Below, piece after piece: positions 1 to 9,110 of a stretch of DNA of 64,000 nucleotides. A program made the position numbers and the translations under genes. The notes under the pieces are model-generated. The model was not told the DNA's origin, ran no database searches, and saw nothing but the letters and a program-made list of their open reading frames with translations. This DNA is from Paraburkholderia silviterrae (GTDB lineage Bacteria > Pseudomonadota > Gammaproteobacteria > Burkholderiales > Burkholderiaceae), in the NCBI RefSeq assembly GCF_004353915.1, contig NZ_SMRP01000002.1, positions 1-64,000 of the forward strand, given 5' to 3'. Within the stretch, counting starts at the first letter, position 1; each line of letters begins with the position of its first letter.

Positions 1-662
1 TCTACCTCGGCAAGATCAAGAAGTGGAACGATCCGGCTATCGTCGCGCTGAACCCGAAGGTCAAGCTGCCTGATCTGGACATCGCCGTGGTCCGCCGCGC
101 CGATGGTTCGGGCACCAGCTTCATCTGGACGAACTACCTCTCGAAGGTCAACCCCGACTGGAAGAGCAAGGTCGGCGAAGGCACGACCGTGAACTGGCCG
201 ACGGGCACGGGCGGCAAGGGCAACGACGGCGTCGCGGCCTTCGTGCAGCGACTGCCGGGCGCCATCGGCTACGTCGAGTGGGCGTACGCGAAGCAAAATC
301 ACATGGTCTACACTGCCATGAAGAACGAATCGGGTGCGGTCGTTCAGCCGGCCACCGAAACGTTCAAGGCCGCAGCGGCCGGCGCGGACTGGAAGAAGTC
401 GTTCTACCAGATCCTCACGAACGAGCCGGGCAAGGACGCATGGCCGGTCGTCGGCGCGACCTTCGTGCTGCTGCACACGGCGCAGGACAAGCCGGAGCAG
501 GGCAAGGAAACGCTCAAGTTCTTCCAGTGGGCTTTCAAGAACGGCACGGGCGCGGCCAACGATCTCGACTACATCTCGCTGCCGGATTCGGTCGTGAGCG
601 AAATCGAATCGCAGTGGAAAGCGAAGGTGAAGGACGCCAGCGGCAAGCCGGTCGCCGAGTAA
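1..662 (+). CDS. pstS: Phosphate ABC transporter substrate-binding protein PstS (3' part)
   Basis: This is the C-terminal 219 residues or so of the periplasmic phosphate-binding protein of the high-affinity Pst system; the gene starts before the window and the reading frame enters at base 3. The motif [10 protein letters not shown] (around bases 90-120) is the conserved phosphate-contacting loop of PstS, followed by the [21 protein letters not shown] block usual for the family. It is first in the order pstS-pstC-pstA-pstB-phoU-phoB-phoR, which makes the identity firm. A 254-base gap separates it from pstC, longer than the other gaps in the operon, consistent with extra expression of the binding protein. 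The Pho box expected before it would lie outside this window. Confidence 0.97.
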   Translation, partial: YLGKIKKWNDPAIVALNPKVKLPDLDIAVVRRADGSGTSFIWTNYLSKVNPDWKSKVGEGTTVNWPTGTGGKGNDGVAAFVQRLPGAIGYVEWAYAKQNHMVYTAMKNESGAVVQPATETFKAAAAGADWKKSFYQILTNEPGKDAWPVVGATFVLLHTAQDKPEQGKETLKFFQWAFKNGTGAANDLDYISLPDSVVSEIESQWKAKVKDASGKPVAE

Positions 663-699
663 GGCGGACTAGCCTGGTTGCATAACCGGGGCAATGCGA

Positions 700-727
700 G
701 GGCCGCCGCGCACACCGCGCGCGGCCC
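700..727 (+). other. GC-rich hairpin in the pstS-pstC spacer
   Basis: GGGCCGC at 700-706 pairs with GCGGCCC at 721-727, with further GC pairing possible inside. There is no T run after it. It may stabilise the pstS message or reduce read-through into pstC; this is inference. The rest of the 663-916 gap shows no gene. Confidence 0.35.
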
Positions 728-916
728 GTTCTGCTTCCCGGCCGGTGGTGCAACCCGGCGCTCGCAGTCACGCGGTAGGCAATACCGCACGTAACACACC
801 CGCTACGACGTGCCGTCCGAAGTCCCGCCGCAAGGCCGGATGCCGGGCGGACAGCGGTTTCGGAACCGCATCAACGTCGCGAGCCTGACGCTCGCGGCCA
901 CTGGATACAGCTCATC

Positions 917-1903
917 ATGTCCGACGTCCCGCTCGTCTCGAACCCGCCTGGCAGCGCCGCGCAGCAGCAAGCGCCCAGCCCGGCAGGGGACATCATTTTC
1001 GGCGGCCTCGCACGCGGCGCCGCCATCGTCACGTTGTTGCTGCTCGGCGGCATCATCGTGTCGCTGATCGTCGCTTCGCTGCCGACGATCCACAAGTTCG
1101 GCCTCTCATTCCTCTGGACTTCCGACTGGGATCCACCCAGCGAGCAGTTTGGCGCGCTCGTGCCCATCTACGGCACGATCGCCACCTCGCTGATCGCGCT
1201 CATCATCGCCGTGCCCGTCAGTTTCGGCATCGCGCTCTTTCTCACCGAGCTCTCGCCCGCCTGGCTGCGCCGCCCGCTCGGCATCGCCATCGAGCTGCTG
1301 GCCGCGATCCCGTCGATCGTCTACGGCATGTGGGGCCTGCTCGTGTTCGCGCCGATCTTCGCGCAGTACTTCGAGAAGCCGATCGGCCAGTTGCTGGGCG
1401 GCATGCCGATCATCGGCGCGCTGTTCCAGGGCGCGCCCATCGGCATCGGCATGCTGTGCGCGGGCGTCATTCTCGCGATCATGATCATTCCGTACATCGC
1501 CTCGGTGATGCGCGACGTCTTCGAAGTCACGCCCGTGCTGCTCAAGGAGTCGGCCTACGGCATCGGCTGCACGACGTGGGAAGTCATGTGGAAGATCGTG
1601 CTGCCGTTCACCAAGACTGGCGTGATCGGCGGCGTGATGCTGGGTCTGGGCCGCGCGCTCGGCGAGACCATGGCCGTCACGTTCGTGATCGGCAATACGA
1701 ACCTGCTCGACAACGTGTCGCTGTTCTCGCCCGGCAACAGCATCACCTCGGCGCTCGCCAACGAGTTCGCCGAAGCGGGCCCCGGCTTGCACACCGCCGC
1801 GCTGATGGAGCTCGGCCTCATTCTGTTCGTGATCACGTTCATCGTGCTCGCGATCTCGAAGCTGCTTCTGCTGCGTCTTGAAAAGTCGGAGGGCGCACGA
1901 TGA
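917..1903 (+). CDS. pstC: Phosphate ABC transporter permease PstC
   Basis: Inner-membrane permease of the PstSCAB phosphate importer, 328 residues. About six hydrophobic segments can be seen, roughly at residues 33-57, 82-110, 121-150, 177-200, 235-260 and 295-320. The cytoplasmic loop [20 protein letters not shown] fits the EAA loop that docks onto the ATPase. The segment [17 protein letters not shown] is highly typical of PstC. Its stop codon overlaps the pstA start as ATGA, so translation of the two permeases is probably coupled. The start was taken at the ATG giving the usual cytoplasmic N-terminus. Confidence 0.97.
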   Translation: MSDVPLVSNPPGSAAQQQAPSPAGDIIFGGLARGAAIVTLLLLGGIIVSLIVASLPTIHKFGLSFLWTSDWDPPSEQFGALVPIYGTIATSLIALIIAVPVSFGIALFLTELSPAWLRRPLGIAIELLAAIPSIVYGMWGLLVFAPIFAQYFEKPIGQLLGGMPIIGALFQGAPIGIGMLCAGVILAIMIIPYIASVMRDVFEVTPVLLKESAYGIGCTTWEVMWKIVLPFTKTGVIGGVMLGLGRALGETMAVTFVIGNTNLLDNVSLFSPGNSITSALANEFAEAGPGLHTAALMELGLILFVITFIVLAISKLLLLRLEKSEGAR

Positions 1904-2796
1904 GCGAACCGACGATGAAAATCCCCGGCGCGGCCTACGGCCCCGAACTGGATCGCATGCGCGCGAGGCTGCAGAGCCGCCGCAAAGTGATCAATGCCAT
2001 TGCGCTGACGCTTTCGCTCGCCGCGATGGCCTTCGGCCTCATCTGGCTCGTGTGGATTCTCTACACGACGCTCTCGCTCGGCATTGGCGGACTTTCGGTG
2101 CAGCTGTTCACGCAGTCGACGCCGCCGCCGAACACCGACGGCGGCGGTCTCGCCAACGCGATCGTCGGCAGCCTGATGCTGGTGGGCATTGCGACCTTCG
2201 TGGGCACGCCGATCGGCATTCTCGCAGGCGTCTATCTCGCCGAATACGGCCAGAAGGGCTGGCTCGCGAGCGCGACGCGCTTTATCAACGACATTCTGCT
2301 GTCGGCGCCGTCGATCGTCGTGGGCCTGTTCGTCTACGCGCTCGTGGTCGCGAAGATGGGCCACTTCAGCGGCTGGGCGGGTGCGATTTCGCTCGCGCTG
2401 CTGCAGATCCCGATCGTGATCCGCACGACCGAGAACATGCTCAAGCTCGTGCCGAACAATCTGCGCGAAGCGGCTTTCGCGCTCGGCACGCCGAAGTGGA
2501 AGATGGTGCTCTCGATCACGCTCAAGGCGTCGATCGCGGGCATCGTGACGGGCGTGCTGCTCGCGATTGCGCGTATCGCCGGCGAGACCGCGCCGCTGCT
2601 CTTCACGGCGCTGTCCAACCAGTTCTTCAGCGCGGACATGAATCAGCCGATGGCGAACCTGCCGGTCACGATCTACAAGTTTGCGATGAGCCCGTTCGCG
2701 CAGTGGCAGTCGCTTGCCTGGGCCGGCGTTTTCCTGATCACGCTGGGCGTGCTGGGTCTGAATATCCTTGCGCGCACCATCTTTTCGAAAAAGTAA
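1900..2796 (+). CDS. pstA: Phosphate ABC transporter permease PstA
   Basis: Second permease subunit of the Pst importer, 298 residues, forming a heterodimer with PstC. It starts inside the last codons of pstC (4-base overlap). Seen in the protein: an N-terminal membrane segment near residues 30-58, the periplasmic [10 protein letters not shown] stretch, the segment [15 protein letters not shown], and the EAA-type loop [18 protein letters not shown] followed by [14 protein letters not shown], all characteristic of PstA. pstB follows after 15 bases. Length and motifs match the family; no irregularity was seen. Confidence 0.97.
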   Translation: MSEPTMKIPGAAYGPELDRMRARLQSRRKVINAIALTLSLAAMAFGLIWLVWILYTTLSLGIGGLSVQLFTQSTPPPNTDGGGLANAIVGSLMLVGIATFVGTPIGILAGVYLAEYGQKGWLASATRFINDILLSAPSIVVGLFVYALVVAKMGHFSGWAGAISLALLQIPIVIRTTENMLKLVPNNLREAAFALGTPKWKMVLSITLKASIAGIVTGVLLAIARIAGETAPLLFTALSNQFFSADMNQPMANLPVTIYKFAMSPFAQWQSLAWAGVFLITLGVLGLNILARTIFSKK

Positions 2797-2811
2797 GGGC
2801 GGAGTCATCCG

Positions 2812-3648
2812 ATGAATATGGCAGAAAGTCACCTGAACACTACGGCCCCGTCGGGCTTCGACCCCGCCCAGGGCAACCGCGTCCCGATGTCGGGCTCGCC
2901 GAAGATCGAAGTGAAGGACCTGAACTTCTTCTACGGCAAGTATCACGCGCTCAAGAACATCAACCTGCAGATTCCCGAAGGCAAGGTGACGGCGTTCATC
3001 GGCCCGTCGGGCTGCGGCAAGTCCACGCTCTTGCGCACGTTCAACAAGATGTACGCGCTCTATCCAGAGCAGCGCGCCGAAGGCGAAATCTTGATGGACG
3101 GCGAGAACCTGCTCACGACGCGGCGTGACATCTCGCTGTTGCGCGCGCGCATCGGCATGGTGTTCCAGAAGCCGACCCCGTTCCCGATGTCGATCTACGA
3201 CAACATCGCGTTCGGCGTGAAGATGTTCGAGAAGCTCTCGCGCCCCGAGATGGACGACCGCGTGGAGTGGGCCCTCACCAAGGCCGCGCTCTGGAACGAG
3301 GTGAAGGACAAGCTCGGCCAGAGCGGCTACGGTCTTTCGGGCGGCCAGCAGCAGCGCCTGTGCATCGCGCGCGGCATTGCGATCCGGCCCGAAGTGCTGC
3401 TGCTCGACGAGCCGTGCTCGGCGCTCGACCCGATCTCGACGGGCCGCATCGAAGAGCTGATCGCGGAACTGAAGAGCGATTACACGGTGGTGATCGTGAC
3501 CCATAACATGCAACAGGCCGCGCGCTGCTCGGACTACACTGCGTACATGTATCTCGGCGAGCTGATCGAATTCGGCGACACCGAGAAGATCTTCATCAAG
3601 CCGGTCCGCAAGGAAACCGAAGACTACATCACCGGCCGCTTCGGCTGA
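2812..3648 (+). CDS. pstB: Phosphate ABC transporter ATP-binding protein PstB
   Basis: ATPase that drives phosphate import, 278 residues. Walker [10 protein letters not shown] is at residues 64-72, the Q-loop glutamine near 119, the signature LSGGQQQR at 175-182, Walker B LLLDEP at 196-201 and the H-loop histidine near 231. The [16 protein letters not shown] block is typical of PstB. It carries a roughly 30-residue N-terminal extension before the first strand, common in this lineage. It sits between pstA and phoU in the operon; PstB together with PhoU also relays phosphate status to PhoR. Confidence 0.97.
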   Translation: MNMAESHLNTTAPSGFDPAQGNRVPMSGSPKIEVKDLNFFYGKYHALKNINLQIPEGKVTAFIGPSGCGKSTLLRTFNKMYALYPEQRAEGEILMDGENLLTTRRDISLLRARIGMVFQKPTPFPMSIYDNIAFGVKMFEKLSRPEMDDRVEWALTKAALWNEVKDKLGQSGYGLSGGQQQRLCIARGIAIRPEVLLLDEPCSALDPISTGRIEELIAELKSDYTVVIVTHNMQQAARCSDYTAYMYLGELIEFGDTEKIFIKPVRKETEDYITGRFG

Positions 3649-3674
3649 TCCATCGCGCCGAGAAGGGGAAAAAC

Positions 3675-4379
3675 ATGTCCGACAAGCATCTGTCCAGCCA
3701 GTTCGACGCCGACCTGAACCTGATTTCGTCGAAGGTGCTCGAGATGGGCGGCCTCGTGGAGTCGCAGATCATCACGGCGATGCAGGCCTTGAACGAGTTC
3801 GACGGCGAAGCCGCCGAGCGCGTGATCATTGCCGAAGACCGCCTCAATACGATGGAAGTCGAGATCGACGAGGAGTGCAGCAACATCATCGCGCGCCGCC
3901 AGCCGGCCGCGCGCGACCTGCGCCTCGTGCTCGCGATCTCGAAGACCATCACGAACCTGGAGCGCGCGGGCGACGAGGCCGAGAAGATCGCCAAGCGCAC
4001 CAAGCGTCTGATGGAAGACGGCGCTTCGCGCAGCGTGAACATCGCCGAGATCAAGGTCTCGGGCGAGATGGCCGTGTCGATCCTGCGCCGCGCGCTCGAC
4101 GCGTTCGCGCGTCTCGATACGGTCGCCGCCGCGCAGATCGTGCGCGACGACAAGGCCATCGACGAGGAATTCCGCGCGTTCGTGCGCAAGCTCGTGAGCT
4201 ACATGATGGAAGATCCGCGCACGATTTCCGTGGGCCTCGACTATCTGTTCATCGCCAAGGCGATCGAGCGCATCGGCGACCACGCGAAGAACATCGCCGA
4301 ATTCATCATCTACATCGTGAAGGGCACCGACGTGCGGCACAAGTCGCGCGACGCGCTCGAACGCGAAGCGCTCAGCTAA
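3675..4379 (+). CDS. phoU: Phosphate signalling complex protein PhoU
   Basis: Negative regulator of the Pho response, 234 residues. It is thought to link the Pst transporter to PhoR and keep the kinase inactive when phosphate is plentiful. The protein has the two tandem three-helix PhoU repeats with the metal-binding E/D-rich motifs: ERAGDEAEKIAK in the first half and ERIGDHAKNIAEFIIY in the second. It begins 26 bases after pstB with a GAAGGGG ribosome-binding site, and phoB follows, so it belongs to the same operon. Confidence 0.97.
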   Translation: MSDKHLSSQFDADLNLISSKVLEMGGLVESQIITAMQALNEFDGEAAERVIIAEDRLNTMEVEIDEECSNIIARRQPAARDLRLVLAISKTITNLERAGDEAEKIAKRTKRLMEDGASRSVNIAEIKVSGEMAVSILRRALDAFARLDTVAAAQIVRDDKAIDEEFRAFVRKLVSYMMEDPRTISVGLDYLFIAKAIERIGDHAKNIAEFIIYIVKGTDVRHKSRDALEREALS

Positions 4380-4449
4380 GGCGCCATTCAGGCGCATGGT
4401 CGAACGCGCATTCAACCGTATCAACAGGTCTTAAGGTCAAGAGGTGCCG

Positions 4450-5151
4450 ATGCCTAGCAGCATACTCGTCATCGAAGATGAGCCCGCAATTTCCGAGCTG
4501 ATTTCCGTGAATCTGCAGCACGCGGGTCATTGTCCGATCCGTGCCTACAACGCTGAGCAGGCCCAGAACCTGATCAGCGACGTGCTGCCCGATCTCATCC
4601 TGCTCGACTGGATGTTGCCGGGCAAATCGGGTGTGAATTTCGCGCGCGATCTGCGTAACAACGAACGCACGAAGCATATCCCGATCATCATGCTGACCGC
4701 GCGCGGCGACGAGCAGGACAAGGTGCTCGGCCTCGAGATCGGCGCCGACGACTACGTGACGAAGCCGTTTTCGCCCAAGGAGCTGATGGCGCGCATCAAG
4801 GCGGTCCTGCGCCGCCGCGCACCGCAGCTCACCGAAGACGTGGTCGCGATCAACGGCCTGAAGCTCGATCCGGCCACGCACCGCGTCGCCGCCCATGCGG
4901 AAGGCTCGGAGATCAAGCTCGATCTCGGCCCGACCGAGTTCCGTCTGCTGCACTTTTTCATGACGCACCCCGAGCGCGTGCATAGCCGCACGCAGTTGCT
5001 CGATCAGGTGTGGGGCGATCACGTGTTCGTGGAAGAGCGCACCGTGGACGTGCATATCAAGCGTCTGCGCGCCGCGCTCAAGCCCGCGGGGTGCGATGCT
5101 ATGATCGAAACGGTCCGTGGCAGCGGCTACCGTCTCGCGAAGAGCGCCTGA
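4450..5151 (+). CDS. phoB: Phosphate regulon response regulator PhoB
   Basis: OmpR-type response regulator that activates Pho-box promoters when phosphorylated by PhoR, 233 residues. The receiver domain shows the acidic pocket (IEDEP), phospho-acceptor Asp near 53 (LLDWMLPG), Thr near 83 and Lys near 105 (TKPFSPKEL). The C-terminal winged helix has the PhoB recognition pattern ERTVDVHIKRLRAAL. A GTG two codons upstream (4444) is in frame, but the AAGAGG element lies at good distance from the ATG at 4450, so that start was chosen. It is 64 bases from phoU and 126 bases from phoR. Confidence 0.97.
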   Translation: MPSSILVIEDEPAISELISVNLQHAGHCPIRAYNAEQAQNLISDVLPDLILLDWMLPGKSGVNFARDLRNNERTKHIPIIMLTARGDEQDKVLGLEIGADDYVTKPFSPKELMARIKAVLRRRAPQLTEDVVAINGLKLDPATHRVAAHAEGSEIKLDLGPTEFRLLHFFMTHPERVHSRTQLLDQVWGDHVFVEERTVDVHIKRLRAALKPAGCDAMIETVRGSGYRLAKSA

Positions 5152-5277
5152 AGCCCGCTTGCCTGCATCACAGCAGTACCACGGCAGTAGCGCGCTGGCG
5201 CGGCGTTTCACGCGGCGCCAGCGTTCCGAATCCGTAGCGCCCCGGTCCGGACCGTCATTCTCTTCGATCGCTGGAAC

Positions 5278-6591
5278 ATGAACATCATCTGGGCGCGCGC
5301 CCTCGTATCGATCGTACTGCTCGCGCTCGTCTGCGCAGGTCTTGGTGCGCTCTTCGGCGTCAAGATCGCGCTGGCCGTCGCTGTGCTTGCGCTGATCGGC
5401 CAAATGCTCTTCAGCACCTTCCACAAGCAGCGCCTCTGGCGTTTGCTCGACGCGCCCGTCTACGGCGAAGTGCCGAGCGCCCCCGGCATCTGGGGCGAAA
5501 TCTATTACCGCCTGCACAAGCTCGCCAAGCGCTGGCACGCCCAGGTGCGCCAGGTGGAGCAGCAGCATTCGCGCTTCATTCAGGCTATCCAGGCGTCGCC
5601 CAACGGCGTGGCCATGCTCGACGACCACGACCAGATCGAGTGGTGCAACGCCATCTCCGAAGTGCATTTCGGCCTCGACGCGAAGCGCGACCTGCGCCAG
5701 CACATCACCCATCTCGTGCGTCAGCCCGACTTCGTGCGCTACCTCAATTCGCACGACTACAAGGACATGCTGATCATGCGCGGCATGGGGGCGAAGCGCC
5801 AGAACGTGCTGTCCGTGCAGGTGTTTCCGTACGGCGAGAGCCGCAAGCTCGTGCTGTCGCAGGACATCACGGAGCTCGAGCGCACCGACGCCATGCGGCG
5901 CGACTTCGTCGCCAACGTCTCGCACGAGCTGAAGACGCCGCTCACCGTGCTCTCGGGCTTTCTCGAGACGATGCGCGAGCTGCCGCTCTCCGAGGACGAG
6001 CGCGAGCGCTATTTCGATTTGATGGAGCAGCAGGCCGCGCGCATGCGCCATATCGTGACCGACCTGCTCGTGCTGGCGAAGCTCGAAGGCGAGGGGCGCC
6101 AGCCCGGCGACCAGATGATCGACATGCGGGCCGTGCTCGGCCACGTGCGCGAGGACGCGGAGAGCCTCTCGGGCGGGCATCATCGCGTCACGGCGGAGTT
6201 CGACGACGGCCTGAGCGTGACTGGATCGGAGACCGAAGTACTGAGCGCGCTCGGCAATCTCGCGACCAACGCGGTGCGCTACACGCCGGAGGGCGGCACG
6301 GTGCATCTGTCGTGGCGCACGGAAGGCGGTCAGGCGGTGTTCGCGGTCACGGACAGCGGCTATGGGATTCCGGCGAGCGACATTCCGCGCCTCACCGAGC
6401 GCTTTTATCGCGTGGATCGTAGCCGCTCGCGCGACACGGGTGGCACGGGGCTAGGTCTCGCGATCGTCAAGCACGTGCTGCAACGCCATGACGCGGTGCT
6501 CGAAGTGAAGAGCGAGGAAGGGCGGGGCAGCACGTTCACGGTGCGCTTCCCGGCCGCGCGCACGGCACGCCGGCAACCGGCGCCGGTGTGA
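5278..6591 (+). CDS. phoR: Phosphate regulon sensor histidine kinase PhoR
   Basis: Membrane histidine kinase partner of PhoB, 437 residues. Two adjacent hydrophobic segments (about 5-47) leave almost no periplasmic loop, as in other PhoR proteins, which sense phosphate through the Pst complex and PhoU. A PAS-like region follows (about 100-200), then the HisKA motif NVSHELKTPL with phospho-accepting His216, then the ATPase N box (GNLATNAVRYTP), G1 box DSGYGIP and G2 box GTGLGLAIVKH. It closes the pst-pho operon; a strong bidirectional terminator lies 46 bases after it. Confidence 0.96.
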   Translation: MNIIWARALVSIVLLALVCAGLGALFGVKIALAVAVLALIGQMLFSTFHKQRLWRLLDAPVYGEVPSAPGIWGEIYYRLHKLAKRWHAQVRQVEQQHSRFIQAIQASPNGVAMLDDHDQIEWCNAISEVHFGLDAKRDLRQHITHLVRQPDFVRYLNSHDYKDMLIMRGMGAKRQNVLSVQVFPYGESRKLVLSQDITELERTDAMRRDFVANVSHELKTPLTVLSGFLETMRELPLSEDERERYFDLMEQQAARMRHIVTDLLVLAKLEGEGRQPGDQMIDMRAVLGHVREDAESLSGGHHRVTAEFDDGLSVTGSETEVLSALGNLATNAVRYTPEGGTVHLSWRTEGGQAVFAVTDSGYGIPASDIPRLTERFYRVDRSRSRDTGGTGLGLAIVKHVLQRHDAVLEVKSEEGRGSTFTVRFPAARTARRQPAPV

Positions 6592-6637
6592 GGCGCCAGG
6601 ACTGGGTGCAGCGCGTTTTGCTCAGGTTTGCAGAATA

Positions 6638-6668
6638 AAAAATGCCGCTTCAATGAAGCGGCATTTTT
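6638..6668. terminator. Bidirectional terminator between phoR and ppk
   Basis: A 14-base arm (6638-6651) pairs with 6655-6668 around a 3-base loop. The GC core GCCGCTTC is flanked by A and T runs on both sides, so it can stop both the phoR transcript (+) and the convergent ppk transcript (-). Confidence 0.9.
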
Positions 6669-6728
6669 GCATCATGGCTGGCGCGCTTTGAGCGAGCGCC
6701 ACGCCATCGCTGCGCCCGCGCTCAAACA

Positions 6729-8792
6729 TCACGGACAGAATTTCGCCAGCAGGCTCATCTGCGCATTGCGCACGGACTTGCCGGCGCGCCTGCGGCGGTA
6801 ATGGCCATCGCTTTGCATGAGCCACGCGCACTGGTTGTCGCCGAGGAACGTCGAGAGGCCCTCGGCGATCACGCGGCGCTTCAGGCGCCGGTCGTGGATC
6901 GGGAACGCCACCTCGACGCGGCGGAACAGGTTGCGGTCCATCCAGTCGGCGCTCGACAGATAGACGTGCTCCGCGCCGCCCGCGTAAAAGTAGTAGATGC
7001 GGTGATGCTCGAGGAAGCGCCCGACGATCGAGCGCACCGTGATGTTCTCCGAAAGCCCCGGCACGCCCGGCTGCAGCGAGCACACGCCGCGAATGATCAG
7101 GTCGATCTTCACGCCGGCTTGCGACGCTTCGTAGAGCTCGTCGATCACCGTGGGCTCGAGCAGCGCGTTCATCTTCGCGACGATGCGGGCCTTCTTGCCG
7201 GCGCGCGCGGCGTCGGCCTCGGCGCGGATCGCCTCGATCATCTTCGGGTGCAGCGTGAACGGCGACTGCCACATCTCGTGCAGCTGCAGCTCGCCGCCGA
7301 TGCCGGTGAGCTGCTGGAACACGTGGTGGACGTCCTCGCACATTTTCGGCTCGGAAGTCATGAGGCCGAAGTCGGTGTAGAGGCGCGCCGTGCGCGGATG
7401 GTAGTTGCCGGTGCCAAGGTGCACGTAGCGGCGCAGCATCATGCGGCCGTTCACGGGCGTTCGGCGCACGATCAGCATCATCTTGGCGTGGCACTTGTGG
7501 CCCACCACGCCGTAGACCACATGCGCGCCCACGGCTTCGAGCTGCGAGGCCCAGTTGATGTTGGTTTCCTCGTCGAAGCGCGCGAGCAGCTCCACCACGA
7601 CGGTCACTTCCTTGCCGTTGCGCGCGGCTTGCATGAGCGCGTCCATGAGCGGCGAGTCGGTGCCGGTGCGGTAGATGGTCTGCTTGATCGCGACGACATT
7701 CGGATCGATGGCCGCTTGCAGCAGCAGCTCGAGCACGGGCTGGAAGCTCTCGTACGGGTGATGCAGCAGCACGTCGCCCTGGTCGATCACGTCGAACATG
7801 TTGCTGTTCGCCGCGATGCGCTGCGGAATGGCGGGCACGTGCGGCACGAACTTGAGATCGGGGCGGTCGACCATCTCGGGCAACTGCATCAGGCGCACGA
7901 GATTCACGGGGCCATCGACGTAATAGCAGTCCTTTTCGTTCAAACCGCTTTCATCGAGCAGCCGCTTGACGAGAGGCAGCGGCGTCTCGGCCGAGACTTC
8001 GAGCCGCACCGCGTTGCCCAGATGGCGCGCGGGCAACTCGCCCTGCAACGCCACGCGCAGGTTGGTGATTTCGTCTTCGTCGACGAACAGCTCGCTGTTG
8101 CGCGTGATGCGGAACTGATTGCAGCTGCGCACGACGAGGCTCGGAAACAGCTCGCCCACGAAGCGCTGCAAGAGCGAGCCGAGCAGCACGAAGCCGTGCT
8201 GGAAGCCCGAAAGTTCTTGCGGCATGCGCACGAGGCGCGGCAGCGCGCGCGGCGCCTGCACGATGCCCATGACGGCCTGGCGCCCGAAGGCGTCCTTGCC
8301 TTCGAGCTCGACCACGAAGTTCAGGCTCTTGTTGAGCACGCGCGGGAAGGGGTGCGCGGGGTCGAGACCGATAGGCGTGAGCACGGGCAGCAGCTCGTCG
8401 AGGAAATACTTGCGCGCCCACGCGGTTTGCGCCTCGTTCCAGGCGTCGGTGCCGTGAAAGTAGATCCCTTCCTGTTCGAGCGCCGGCAGCACGATGTCGT
8501 GCAGCATGGCGTACTGGCGGTGCACGAGGCGTTGCGCGCGCTCCACCACGAGATCGTAGACGTGCTGCAGCGACATGCCGTCAGGCGAGAGTGAGCCCGG
8601 GTTGTCGCGCATCTGCTCCTGCAACCCGGCCATGCGGACTTCGAAGAATTCGTCGAGATTGCTGCTGGTGATGCAGATGAAGCGCAGGCGCTCCAGCAAG
8701 GGAACGGCGGGGTCGGCGGCCTGTGCAAGCACACGCTCGTTGAATCCCAGGATGCCCAGTTCGCGATTAAGGAGGGGATAGCGGATGGACAT
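6729..8792 (-). CDS. ppk1: Polyphosphate kinase 1
   Basis: Makes inorganic polyphosphate from ATP, reversibly, 687 residues. The N-terminal region LNRELGILGFNERVLAQA is the family start. The phospholipase-D-like catalytic core contains the autophosphorylated histidine His435 in KCHAKMML and the block HLGTGNYHPRTARLYTDFG. The start was placed at MSIRYPLLNREL; a longer frame to 8849 adds 19 unlikely residues. ppk is divergent from ppx and convergent with phoR. A Pho-box-like element is about 50 bases upstream, which would tie polyphosphate synthesis to PhoB. Confidence 0.97.
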   Translation of the reverse strand: MSIRYPLLNRELGILGFNERVLAQAADPAVPLLERLRFICITSSNLDEFFEVRMAGLQEQMRDNPGSLSPDGMSLQHVYDLVVERAQRLVHRQYAMLHDIVLPALEQEGIYFHGTDAWNEAQTAWARKYFLDELLPVLTPIGLDPAHPFPRVLNKSLNFVVELEGKDAFGRQAVMGIVQAPRALPRLVRMPQELSGFQHGFVLLGSLLQRFVGELFPSLVVRSCNQFRITRNSELFVDEDEITNLRVALQGELPARHLGNAVRLEVSAETPLPLVKRLLDESGLNEKDCYYVDGPVNLVRLMQLPEMVDRPDLKFVPHVPAIPQRIAANSNMFDVIDQGDVLLHHPYESFQPVLELLLQAAIDPNVVAIKQTIYRTGTDSPLMDALMQAARNGKEVTVVVELLARFDEETNINWASQLEAVGAHVVYGVVGHKCHAKMMLIVRRTPVNGRMMLRRYVHLGTGNYHPRTARLYTDFGLMTSEPKMCEDVHHVFQQLTGIGGELQLHEMWQSPFTLHPKMIEAIRAEADAARAGKKARIVAKMNALLEPTVIDELYEASQAGVKIDLIIRGVCSLQPGVPGLSENITVRSIVGRFLEHHRIYYFYAGGAEHVYLSSADWMDRNLFRRVEVAFPIHDRRLKRRVIAEGLSTFLGDNQCAWLMQSDGHYRRRRAGKSVRNAQMSLLAKFCP

Positions 8793-8844
8793 TGGTATTG
8801 AAAGCGTAATTCCAGGGGGTGATTCGAACGGACGCTCGGAAAGT

Positions 8845-8862
8845 CTCACAGTTTTGTGACTT
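8845..8862 (-). promoter_or_regulatory. Possible Pho box upstream of ppk1
   Basis: Read on the minus strand, AAGTCAC - AAAA - CTGTGAG. This fits the PhoB layout of two 7-base direct repeats (CTGTCAT consensus) with a 4-base AT spacer, matching about 4 and 5 of 7 positions. It lies 53 bases before the ppk start, on the correct strand. The surrounding 8793-9110 gap holds the divergent ppk and ppx control region and no other gene. Confidence 0.4.
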
Positions 8863-9110
8863 TATTATGAAAAATGGTGTGTCATAAATTCTACGTCCCA
8901 TTTTCACGTATTCGACACCTTGCGTGGCAAAGATGCAGGCTGGGTCAGGGCGTCCCCAGCGGGGGGGCTTGCCAGTCATTACTGGCCGCAACCGACGCGA
9001 GGAGCGACATGGGGAAGTCCGGTACGCTTAAAATGGCATATTTGGACAGCGCGGCGGCCGCCCAGCGAGACCGGATGGCCGCGTTCGCACGCATGGAGCC
9101 TGCCCCCTCG

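Noticed and set aside
1555..3513. Open frame of 652 codons on the minus strand across pstC/pstA/pstB
   Set aside because: Composition is dominated by R, H, A, D and E, as in antisense reading of high-GC genes, and it lies opposite three certain genes.
4372..6306. Long minus-strand frame opposite phoB/phoR
   Set aside because: Shadow of certain genes, no family motif, no ribosome-binding site.
6801..8594. 597-codon plus-strand frame opposite ppk1
   Set aside because: Antisense shadow with H/R/D/E-rich composition.
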